Below, in pieces: positions 56,925 to 64,000 of a stretch of 64,000 nt of DNA (position 1 is the first letter of the stretch; every line of letters begins with the position of its first letter). The stretch is taken from assembly GCF_033708015.1 (NCBI RefSeq), contig NZ_CP137920.1, positions 3,534,001 through 3,598,000 of the forward strand, in the 5' to 3' direction. The translations under genes were made by a program, and so were the position numbers. A model generated the notes under the pieces. It saw only the letters and a list, made by a program, of their open reading frames with translations. It was not told the DNA's origin and searched no databases. This DNA is from Proteus vulgaris. Lineage in GTDB: Bacteria; Pseudomonadota; Gammaproteobacteria; Enterobacterales; Enterobacteriaceae.

Positions 56925-58439
56925 ATGAGCAAAGATAATAAAAAGGCAGGAATAGAACCGAAGGTTTTTTTTCCGCCATTAATCATTGTTGGTATTTTAT
57001 GCTGGCTAACGGTACGTGATCTTGACGCTTCAAATGAAGTGATTAATGCCGTATTCAGCTATGTTACCAATGTCTGGGGCTGGGCCTTCGAATGGTATAT
57101 GGTCATTATGTTCGGAGGTTGGTTTTGGTTAGTCTTCGGTCGTTATGCCAATAAACGCCTAGGGGAAGATAAACCTGAGTTTAGTACCGCAAGCTGGATC
57201 TTTATGATGTTTGCGTCTTGTACATCCGCCGCCGTCCTCTTTTGGGGATCAATTGAAATATACTACTACATTTCAAGCCCACCTTTTGGGATGGAAGCTT
57301 ACTCAACCCAAGCGAAAGAAATTGGCCTTGCTTACAGCTTGTTCCACTGGGGACCTTTACCTTGGGCAACATATAGTTTCCTTTCTGTTGCATTCGCTTA
57401 CTTCTTCTTTGTTCGCAAAATGGAAGTGATCCGTCCAAGTAGTACCTTAACCCCATTAATCGGTGAAAAACACGTTAATGGTTTATTCGGTACCATTGTT
57501 GATAACTTCTATTTAGTTGCTCTGATTTTAGCAATGGGTACAAGCCTCGGGTTAGCCACACCGCTTGTGACGGAATGTATTCAATACTTATTTGGTATTC
57601 CTCATACCCTGCAATTAGACGCCATTATTATCTCTTGCTGGATTTTGCTTAACGCAATTTGCGTGGCATTTGGTCTGCAAAAAGGGGTAAAAATTGCCAG
57701 TGATGTGCGTACTTACCTTAGTTTCTTAATGCTAGGTTGGGTATTTATCGTCGGGGGTGCGAGCTTTATCGTCAATTACTTCACCGACTCTGTCGGTACA
57801 TTGATGATGTATATGCCTCGTATGCTGTTTTATACAGACCCTATCGGTAAGGGCGGATTCCCTCAAGGTTGGACTGTCTTCTATTGGGCATGGTGGGTTA
57901 TCTACGCCATTCAAATGAGTATTTTCTTAGCACGTATCTCTAAAGGCCGTACTGTCCGTGAATTGTGTTTAGGGATGGTGTCAGGTTTAACCGCAGGGAC
58001 TTGGTTAATTTGGACAATCCTGGGTGGTAACACTTTACAACTCATTGACCAAAACATTCTCAACATTCCACAACTGATTGAACAGTATGGTGTGCCTCGC
58101 GCAATCATCGAAACATGGGCGGCATTACCGTTAAGCACCGCGACAATGTGGGGCTTCTTTATCCTCTGCTTTATTGCCACCGTCACCTTAATTAACGCCT
58201 GTTCTTACACACTGGCAATGTCCACTTGTCGCTCGATGAAAGAAGGCTCTGAGCCACCTTTATTAGTCCGCATCGGCTGGTCTGTGCTGGTCGGTATTAT
58301 CGGCATCATTCTGCTAGCTCTTGGTGGTTTAAAACCCATTCAAACTGCCATTATCGCTGGAGGATGCCCACTATTTTTCGTCAATATCATGGTCACCTTG
58401 TCCTTTATTAAAGATGCCAAAGTACATTGGAAAGACTGA
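56925..58439 (+). CDS. caiT: L-carnitine/gamma-butyrobetaine antiporter CaiT
   Basis: BCCT-family exchanger with 12 membrane segments that imports L-carnitine in exchange for gamma-butyrobetaine. A TTG at 56910 would add five residues, but the ATG at 56925 ([13 protein letters not shown]) matches known CaiT N-termini and gives 504 aa. Substrate-site aromatic segments such as [16 protein letters not shown] (about 318-333) and AFEWYM are intact. The protein ends VHWKD; the P. mirabilis protein, as I remember it, runs about ten residues longer, and related codons appear here out of frame after the stop. Confidence 0.97.
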   Translation: MSKDNKKAGIEPKVFFPPLIIVGILCWLTVRDLDASNEVINAVFSYVTNVWGWAFEWYMVIMFGGWFWLVFGRYANKRLGEDKPEFSTASWIFMMFASCTSAAVLFWGSIEIYYYISSPPFGMEAYSTQAKEIGLAYSLFHWGPLPWATYSFLSVAFAYFFFVRKMEVIRPSSTLTPLIGEKHVNGLFGTIVDNFYLVALILAMGTSLGLATPLVTECIQYLFGIPHTLQLDAIIISCWILLNAICVAFGLQKGVKIASDVRTYLSFLMLGWVFIVGGASFIVNYFTDSVGTLMMYMPRMLFYTDPIGKGGFPQGWTVFYWAWWVIYAIQMSIFLARISKGRTVRELCLGMVSGLTAGTWLIWTILGGNTLQLIDQNILNIPQLIEQYGVPRAIIETWAALPLSTATMWGFFILCFIATVTLINACSYTLAMSTCRSMKEGSEPPLLVRIGWSVLVGIIGIILLALGGLKPIQTAIIAGGCPLFFVNIMVTLSFIKDAKVHWKD

Positions 58440-58480
58440 TCCGCTATACGCAAAGAATGACATATTAAGAGGTTATTAAC

Positions 58481-59623
58481 ATGGATTTTAGATTGAATGA
58501 TGAGCAGGAACTGTTTGTTGACGGTGTCCGCGAATTAATGGCAAGTGAAAACTGGGAAGCTTATTTCGCACAGTGTGATCGCGAAAGTAAATACCCAGAA
58601 CGTTTTGTCAAAGCCTTAGCGGATATGGAAATTGACAATCTGCTTATCCCTGAAGAGCACGGTGGTTTAAATGCGGGTTTTGTGACTGTTGCTGCAATCT
58701 GGATGGAATTAGGTCGCTTAGGTGCGCCAACTTACGTGCTTTATCAATTACCAGGGGGATTTAACACCGTCTTGCGTGAAGGAACGCAAGAGCAAATTGA
58801 CAAAATTATGGCGTTCCGTGGTACAGGTAAACAGATGTGGAACTCTGCTATCACAGAACCCGGTGCAGGCTCAGACGTAGGTAGCTTACAAACAACTTAT
58901 ACCCGTAAAAATGGCAAAGTTTATCTCAATGGTAGCAAATGTTTTATCACCAGTAGTGCCTATACCCCTTACGTTGTTGTGATGAGCCGTGACTCCGCAT
59001 CTCCAGATAAACCTATCTTTACTGAATGGTTTGTGGATATGAGCAAACCCGGCATCAAAGTCAACAAGTTAGAAAAACTGGGTTTACGTATGGATAGCTG
59101 CTGTGAAATCACTTTCGATAACGTTGAACTTGAAGAAAAAGACATGTTTGGTCGTGAAGGTAACGGCTTTAATCGTGTAAAAGAAGAGTTCGATCACGAA
59201 CGTTTCTTAGTGGCGCTCACTAACTACGGTACAGCAATGTGTGCCTTTGAAGATGCAGCGCGTTACGCCAATCAACGTGTGCAATTTGGCGAAGCTATCG
59301 GCCGTTTCCAACTTATTCAAGAAAAATTCGCTCATATGGCGATCAAACTCAATTCAATGCGCAACATGTTATATGAAACTGCATGGAAGAGTGACAACAA
59401 CTTAATTACTTCTGGCGATGCCGCTATGTGTAAATATTTCTGTGCAAATGCGGCATTTGAAGTCGTTGATAGTGCAATGCAAGTACTTGGTGGTGTCGGT
59501 ATTGCTGGCGAACACCGTATTTCTCGTTTCTGGCGTGACCTTCGTGTTGATCGTGTCTCTGGTGGCTCTGATGAAATGCAGATCCTGACATTAGGACGTT
59601 CAGTACTTAAACAGTATCGCTAA
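58481..59623 (+). CDS. caiA: Crotonobetainyl-CoA reductase CaiA
   Basis: 380 aa FAD enzyme of the acyl-CoA dehydrogenase superfamily that reduces crotonobetainyl-CoA to gamma-butyrobetainyl-CoA using electrons from FixABCX. Visible: [15 protein letters not shown] and [11 protein letters not shown] around the flavin, and [18 protein letters not shown] near the C-terminus, where GGSDE replaces the EGTSE of ordinary dehydrogenases. It begins 41 bases after caiT. Confidence 0.96.
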   Translation: MDFRLNDEQELFVDGVRELMASENWEAYFAQCDRESKYPERFVKALADMEIDNLLIPEEHGGLNAGFVTVAAIWMELGRLGAPTYVLYQLPGGFNTVLREGTQEQIDKIMAFRGTGKQMWNSAITEPGAGSDVGSLQTTYTRKNGKVYLNGSKCFITSSAYTPYVVVMSRDSASPDKPIFTEWFVDMSKPGIKVNKLEKLGLRMDSCCEITFDNVELEEKDMFGREGNGFNRVKEEFDHERFLVALTNYGTAMCAFEDAARYANQRVQFGEAIGRFQLIQEKFAHMAIKLNSMRNMLYETAWKSDNNLITSGDAAMCKYFCANAAFEVVDSAMQVLGGVGIAGEHRISRFWRDLRVDRVSGGSDEMQILTLGRSVLKQYR

Positions 59624-59634
59624 TTAATCACGAA

Positions 59635-59662
59635 GACTCTCTCATCATGAGGTGGGAGAGTG
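59635..59662 (+). other. Intercistronic hairpin between caiA and caiB
   Basis: ACTCTC and GAGAGT form a short stem in the 68-base gap. Weak on its own; listed because similar gaps in the cai and fix operons also hold stems. Confidence 0.4.
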
Positions 59663-59691
59663 TTCACTCTGACCACTTACGAGGTGACGCT

Positions 59692-60912
59692 ATGACAGAA
59701 CATTTACCAATGCCACAATTCGGCCCACTCTCAGGGGTGCGTGTTGTGTTTTCAGGAATTGAAATTGCAGGGCCATTCGCAGGACAAATGTTCGCAGAAT
59801 GGGGAGCGGAAGTGATTTGGATTGAAAACGTTGCATGGGCTGACACCATTCGCGTTCAACCTCACTACCCTCAACTTTCTCGCCGTAACTTACATGCTCT
59901 TTCACTCAATATTTTTAAAGATGAAGGTCGTGATGCATTCCTAAAATTAATGGAAACAACCGATATCTTTATCGAAGCCAGCAAAGGCCCAGCCTTCGCA
60001 CGCCGTGGTATTACTGATGAAGTATTGTGGGAACACAACCCTAAATTGGTTATTGCGCATTTATCAGGTTTTGGTCAATACGGTGATCCGCAATACACCA
60101 ACTTACCAGCCTACAACACGATTGCTCAGGCTTTCAGTGGTTACCTTATTCAAAACGGTGACAAAGATCAGCCAATGCCCGCTTTTCCTTATACCGCGGA
60201 CTATTTTTCAGGAATGACAGCAACGACTTCCGCACTCGCGGCACTGTATAAAGTTCAACAAACAGGTAAAGGCGAAAGTATTGATATTGCCATGTATGAA
60301 GTGATGTTGCGTATGGGGCAATACTTCATGATGGATTATTTCAATGGTGGCGAAATTTGCCCTCGTATGACCAAAGGGAAAGATCCGTATTACGCAGGCT
60401 GTGGGCTTTACCGTTGCCAAGATGGTTATATCGTGATGGAAGTTGTCGGTATCACTCAAATTGAAGAAATTTTCAAAGATATTGGTCTTGCTCATCTGCT
60501 TGGTACACCTGAAGTACCTGAAGGTACTCAACTTATTCACCGTATTAATTGCCCTCATGGCCAATTATTTGAAGACAAGTTAGATGAGTGGTTAGCAAAA
60601 CAACCTCTCACTAAAGTCCTTAAACGCCTTTCAGAACTCAATATTGCCAGCGCCAAAGTGCTGACTATTCCTGAGCTTGAAGGCAATCCGCAATATATCG
60701 CGCGTGAATCGATCACCGAATGGCAAACCATGAATGGCGAAACCTGCAAAGGGCCAAATGTGATGCCGAAATTTAAAAATAATCCGGGAAAAATCTGGCG
60801 AGGAATGCCATCTCACGGCATGGACACTGATGCGATTTTGAAAAATATCGGTTATAGCGACGAACAAATCAGGGGGCTGGTCGATAAAGGACTGGCCAAA
60901 ATCGTAAAGTAA
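59692..60912 (+). CDS. caiB: L-carnitine CoA-transferase CaiB
   Basis: Family III CoA-transferase moving CoA from gamma-butyrobetainyl-CoA to carnitine. An upstream in-frame ATG at 59647 is inside the gap hairpin region; GAGGTG lies before the ATG at 59692 ([15 protein letters not shown]), giving 406 aa, the family length. The [19 protein letters not shown] segment contains the catalytic aspartate (D of ADYF). Complete. Confidence 0.96.
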   Translation: MTEHLPMPQFGPLSGVRVVFSGIEIAGPFAGQMFAEWGAEVIWIENVAWADTIRVQPHYPQLSRRNLHALSLNIFKDEGRDAFLKLMETTDIFIEASKGPAFARRGITDEVLWEHNPKLVIAHLSGFGQYGDPQYTNLPAYNTIAQAFSGYLIQNGDKDQPMPAFPYTADYFSGMTATTSALAALYKVQQTGKGESIDIAMYEVMLRMGQYFMMDYFNGGEICPRMTKGKDPYYAGCGLYRCQDGYIVMEVVGITQIEEIFKDIGLAHLLGTPEVPEGTQLIHRINCPHGQLFEDKLDEWLAKQPLTKVLKRLSELNIASAKVLTIPELEGNPQYIARESITEWQTMNGETCKGPNVMPKFKNNPGKIWRGMPSHGMDTDAILKNIGYSDEQIRGLVDKGLAKIVK

Positions 60913-60922
60913 CACTGTGAAG

Positions 60923-60956
60923 TTCAGACGTTATATAGATATAAAACACGTCTGAA
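60923..60956 (+). other. Intercistronic hairpin between caiB and caiC
   Basis: TTCAGACG and CGTCTGAA form an eight-base stem with an 18-base loop in the 74-base gap. No T tract; likely mRNA processing or stability. Confidence 0.55.
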
Positions 60957-60986
60957 TTGACAGCAAAAGAATAGGGTAACAGTTTA

Positions 60987-62543
60987 ATGGATGTGATTGG
61001 CAAACAAAACTTACGTCAAATGTGGGATGATTTGGCTGAGGTTTATGGCACAAAAACAGCGCTAATTTTTGAATCCGCACAAGGACAAGTAAGGCAATTT
61101 AGCTACAGTGAATTAAATGAAGAGATAAATAGAACCGCAAATCTTTTTCATGCTAGTGGCATAAAAAAAGGCGACCATGTTGCTTTACATCTTGATAACT
61201 GTCCTGAGTTTTTCTTTTGCTGGTTTGGCTTGGCAAAAATTGGTGCTGTGATGGTGCCCATTAATGCACGCTTTATGTATGAAGAGAGCGCATGGATAAT
61301 CAATCACTGCCAAGCGCATTACGTCGTAACTCGTGATAATTTTTATCCGATTTACCAACCTATGTTGCAGGATGAACAATGCCCTTTAACGCAGCTGTTT
61401 TTAATCACAGAAAACAGCCTCCCTGCTGAAAAAGGCGTTATCGACTTTTTAAAAGAGAAAGCCAAGCACCCTGTTATGCTCAATCATTACACACCATTAA
61501 GTGTAGATGATACTGCTGAAATTCTTTTTACCTCCGGAACGACGTCTCAACCCAAAGGTGTCGTTATCACTCACTATAACCTACGCTTTGCAGGTTACTA
61601 CTCATCATGGCAAAACGCATTACGCGAAGATGACGTTTATCTTACTGTAATGCCTGCTTTTCATATTGACTGCCAATGCACCGCATCACTCGCCGCATTT
61701 TCTGTGGGTGCCACCTTTGTATTGTTAGAGAAATACAGTGCCAGAGCCTTTTGGAAACAGATCCTTAAATACCAAGCAACGGTAGCGGAATGTATTCCAA
61801 TGATGATGAGAACCTTAATGGCGCAACCTATTTCATCAGAAGAAAAGCAGCATAAATTACGTGAAGTGATGTTTTATCTCAATCTTGCCGATGAAGAAAA
61901 AGATGCCTTCCTTGAACGCTTTAACGTGCGATTATTCACCTCTTATGGCATGACAGAAACCATTGTTGGCTTAATTGGTGACAGACCTGGCGATAAACGG
62001 CGCTGGCCATCAATTGGTAGACCCGGTTTTTGCTATCAAGCCCAAATCAGAGACAAACAAAACAATGAAGTTCCTGATGGCGTAGTTGGTGAGATCTGCG
62101 TAAAAGGCGAGCCAGGAAAAACTATTTTTAAAGAGTATTACAACCGACCTGATGCAACCGCAAAAGCATTAGAGCCTGATGGTTGGTTGCATACTGGCGA
62201 TTATGGTTATCGTGACGATGAAGGCTTTTTTTATTTCGTTGATCGCAGTTGCAATATGATCAAACGCGGTGGAGAGAATGTCTCTTGTGTTGAGATTGAA
62301 AACATCATTTCTTCACATCCTAAAATTCAAGATGTGGCTGTAATTGGTGTACCTGACAATATTCGTGATGAAGCGATTAAAGCCTTTGTCGTACTGGTTG
62401 AAAATGAAACCTTGAGTGAAGAAGCGTTCTTCCATTTCTGTGAGCAAAATATGGCAAAATTCAAAGTCCCCTCTGAAGTTGAATTTAGAGATGGCTTGCC
62501 TCGTAACTGCTCAGGAAAAGTGATTAAAAAGCATTTGAAATAA
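60987..62543 (+). CDS. caiC: Carnitine/crotonobetaine-CoA ligase CaiC
   Basis: 518 aa ANL-superfamily ligase. AMP-binding motif [15 protein letters not shown]5 SYGMTET, A7 GWLHTGDYG, hinge [15 protein letters not shown], and catalytic Lys in [12 protein letters not shown] at the C-terminus. It activates carnitine or crotonobetaine to start the CoA cycle. AGGGTAACAG precedes the ATG. Confidence 0.96.
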   Translation: MDVIGKQNLRQMWDDLAEVYGTKTALIFESAQGQVRQFSYSELNEEINRTANLFHASGIKKGDHVALHLDNCPEFFFCWFGLAKIGAVMVPINARFMYEESAWIINHCQAHYVVTRDNFYPIYQPMLQDEQCPLTQLFLITENSLPAEKGVIDFLKEKAKHPVMLNHYTPLSVDDTAEILFTSGTTSQPKGVVITHYNLRFAGYYSSWQNALREDDVYLTVMPAFHIDCQCTASLAAFSVGATFVLLEKYSARAFWKQILKYQATVAECIPMMMRTLMAQPISSEEKQHKLREVMFYLNLADEEKDAFLERFNVRLFTSYGMTETIVGLIGDRPGDKRRWPSIGRPGFCYQAQIRDKQNNEVPDGVVGEICVKGEPGKTIFKEYYNRPDATAKALEPDGWLHTGDYGYRDDEGFFYFVDRSCNMIKRGGENVSCVEIENIISSHPKIQDVAVIGVPDNIRDEAIKAFVVLVENETLSEEAFFHFCEQNMAKFKVPSEVEFRDGLPRNCSGKVIKKHLK

Positions 62544-62619
62544 AGCATAGGTCGGTTTAACCACAAATGAATAACCTCAATCATAAATGCTTATTTTTGA
62601 TGATGAAAAGGAATACAAC

Positions 62620-63405
62620 ATGAGCCAGTCATTACATCTAACAACGCGCGGTTCAATACTTGAAATTGTATTAGATAGACCAAAAGCCAATGCTATTGAT
62701 GCGAAAACCAGCCATGAAATGGGTGAAGTCTTTATACGTTTTCGTGATGATCCCAACTTACGTGTTGCGATTATTACAGGTGCTGGTGAGCGCTTTTTCT
62801 CTGCGGGATGGGATTTAAAAGCGGCGGCTGAAGGCGAAGCGCCTGATGCGGATTTTGGGGCGGGTGGCTTTGCAGGTTTAACCGAGCTTTTCAATCTGGA
62901 TAAACCCGTCATTGCTGCGGTTAACGGCTATGCTTTTGGTGGTGGCTTTGAATTAGCGCTTGCCGCCGACATGATGATTTGTTCAAACAATGCTTCTTTT
63001 GCCTTACCTGAAGCCCAGTTAGGCATTGTGCCTGATAGTGGCGGTGTTCTGCGTTTACCTAAACGTTTACCACCAGCTATTGTCAATGAAATGCTGATGA
63101 CAGGCCGTCGTATGAATGCTGACGAAGCGCTTCGTTGGGGTATTGCAAACCGTGTTGTTAGTTCCGCTGAATTAATGGATAGCGCTCGCGAACTCGCTGA
63201 TCAAATTGCTCATAGCGCGCCACTGGCTGTGGCGGCTTTAAAAGAAATTTATCGCGCCACCAGTGAGCTTTCTATTGAAGAGGGTTATAAATTAATGCGC
63301 AGTGGAGTGTTAAAACATTATCCAAGTGTCTTGCATTCAGAAGATGCCACCGAAGGACCACTTGCCTTTGCGGAAAAACGTGCACCTGAATGGAAAGGCC
63401 GATAA
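62620..63405 (+). CDS. caiD: Carnitinyl-CoA dehydratase CaiD
   Basis: Crotonase-fold enzyme interconverting carnitinyl-CoA and crotonobetainyl-CoA. The ATG at 62620 ([11 protein letters not shown]) with AAAAGGA upstream gives 261 aa, the usual length; an ATG at 62587 would add 11 unsupported residues. Oxyanion-hole segments [11 protein letters not shown] and [18 protein letters not shown], and the catalytic-loop glutamate in [17 protein letters not shown], are intact. Confidence 0.96.
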   Translation: MSQSLHLTTRGSILEIVLDRPKANAIDAKTSHEMGEVFIRFRDDPNLRVAIITGAGERFFSAGWDLKAAAEGEAPDADFGAGGFAGLTELFNLDKPVIAAVNGYAFGGGFELALAADMMICSNNASFALPEAQLGIVPDSGGVLRLPKRLPPAIVNEMLMTGRRMNADEALRWGIANRVVSSAELMDSARELADQIAHSAPLAVAALKEIYRATSELSIEEGYKLMRSGVLKHYPSVLHSEDATEGPLAFAEKRAPEWKGR

Positions 63406-63444
63406 TTATCGTTAATTTCGATAATACAACAAAGAGGAAAACGG

Positions 63445-64000
63445 ATGAGTATCTACGCGTTTGAAGGTCTTATTCCTGTGGTACATCCAACCGCCTATAT
63501 CCACCCATCTGCGGTATTAATTGGTGATGTCATTATTGGTGCAGGTGTTTATATCGGCCCTTTAGCCTCACTTAGAGGCGACTATGGGCGCTTGATTGTT
63601 GAAGCAGGCGCAAACCTTCAAGACGGTTGTATCATGCACGGTTATACCGATATGGACACCATTGTTAGAGAAAATGGGCATATTGGGCACGGTGCCATTC
63701 TCCATAGTTGTATTATCGGGCGTGACAGTTTAGTTGGTATGAATAGCGTGATTATGGATGGTGCCGTCATTGGTGAAGAAAGCATTGTTGCCGCGATGAG
63801 CTTTGTAAAAGCGGGCTTTCAAGGAAAAGCGAGACAAATGCTAATAGGCAGCCCTGCAAAACATGTGCGAGATATTACTGATAATGACATGGAATGGAAG
63901 CGTATGAACACGCGTGAATATCAAGACTTGGCAATTCGTTGCCGCCAAAGCTTAGTGGAAATCACGCCATTAACAGCACCTGAACCTAATCGCCCTCGTT
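63445..64000 (+). CDS. caiE: Carnitine operon protein CaiE (partial, C-terminus off window)
   Basis: Left-handed beta-helix protein of the gamma-carbonic-anhydrase/hexapeptide family, thought to help CaiD/CaiB activity by cofactor supply. The first 185 codons are present ([20 protein letters not shown] ...), with hexapeptide repeats such as [16 protein letters not shown] and the metal-site-like [11 protein letters not shown]. Only about ten residues should be missing. AGAGGAAA precedes the ATG at 63445, 39 bases after caiD. Confidence 0.95.
   Translation, partial: MSIYAFEGLIPVVHPTAYIHPSAVLIGDVIIGAGVYIGPLASLRGDYGRLIVEAGANLQDGCIMHGYTDMDTIVRENGHIGHGAILHSCIIGRDSLVGMNSVIMDGAVIGEESIVAAMSFVKAGFQGKARQMLIGSPAKHVRDITDNDMEWKRMNTREYQDLAIRCRQSLVEITPLTAPEPNRPR

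Overview
The window looks like a chromosomal segment of Proteus (Enterobacterales, Morganellaceae). It is AT-rich, and the genes order partly as in Escherichia coli (efp/epmB, yjeI, groEL-groES, fxsA, aspA-dcuA, yjdC). The carnitine transporter CaiT matches what I remember of the crystallised P. mirabilis protein almost residue for residue, but with enough differences to suggest a sister Proteus species. Species assignment is inference; no search was run.

Region by region. (1) 1-10.4 kb: a minus-strand hydrogenase-4 / formate-hydrogenlyase-type operon hyfA-B-C-D-E-F-G-H-I (hyfI runs off the left edge), with a textbook sigma-54 promoter (GG-N10-GC) in front of hyfA. (2) 10.6-17.8 kb: pirin, an atypical RpiB/LacAB-family protein lacking expected catalytic histidines, efp and divergent epmB (EF-P and its lysine aminomutase), an SDR-type protein, lipoprotein YjeI and a CPA1 Na+/H+ antiporter. 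(3) 17.9-20.4 kb: a small defence island. An intact two-gene ABC-ATPase plus TOPRIM/DUF4435 pair, which I read as the PARIS system (AriA-AriB), lies between two decayed gene ends: the last ~80 codons of a BREX methyltransferase (pglX) and the first ~75 codons of a BREX phosphatase (pglZ). PARIS nested between pglX and pglZ of a type I BREX locus is a known arrangement; here BREX has rotted away and PARIS remains. (4) 20.6-27.7 kb: groEL-groES with a sigma-32 promoter, fxsA, aspA-dcuA, yjdC and tRNA-Phe. (5) 27.9-37.2 kb: small membrane ORFs and a CPBP protease next to the tRNA, then a three-gene module of NfeD/YqiJ-like OB-fold membrane protein, a very long flotillin and a 1644-residue DUF3686-type AAA ATPase. 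(6) 37.8-51.1 kb: an 11-gene minus-strand operon and a convergent AraC-family gene. It encodes a CoA ligase, family III CoA-transferase, radical-type 2-hydroxyacyl-CoA dehydratase (activator plus two subunits), a GntP-like permease, an acyl-CoA dehydrogenase and a second FixABCX electron-transfer set. The gene content matches the clostridial Fld/Had reductive pathways that turn 2-hydroxy acids (from amino acids) into saturated acids. (7) 51.5-64 kb: the carnitine system, fixABCX-yaaU on minus and caiTABCDE on plus (caiE cut by the right edge). The divergent promoter region contains three regularly spaced copies of the CaiF-type palindrome plus a half site.

Functionally, much of the window serves anaerobic life: hydrogen/formate metabolism, fumarate generation and C4-dicarboxylate exchange (AspA-DcuA), carnitine as electron acceptor, and a proposed second CoA-dependent electron-accepting pathway built from a 2-hydroxyacyl-CoA dehydratase and its own FixABCX. 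The strongest candidates for a closer look are the PARIS island in BREX remnants, the hydroxyacyl-CoA dehydratase/FixABCX operon, the flotillin-AAA module and the CaiF operator array.
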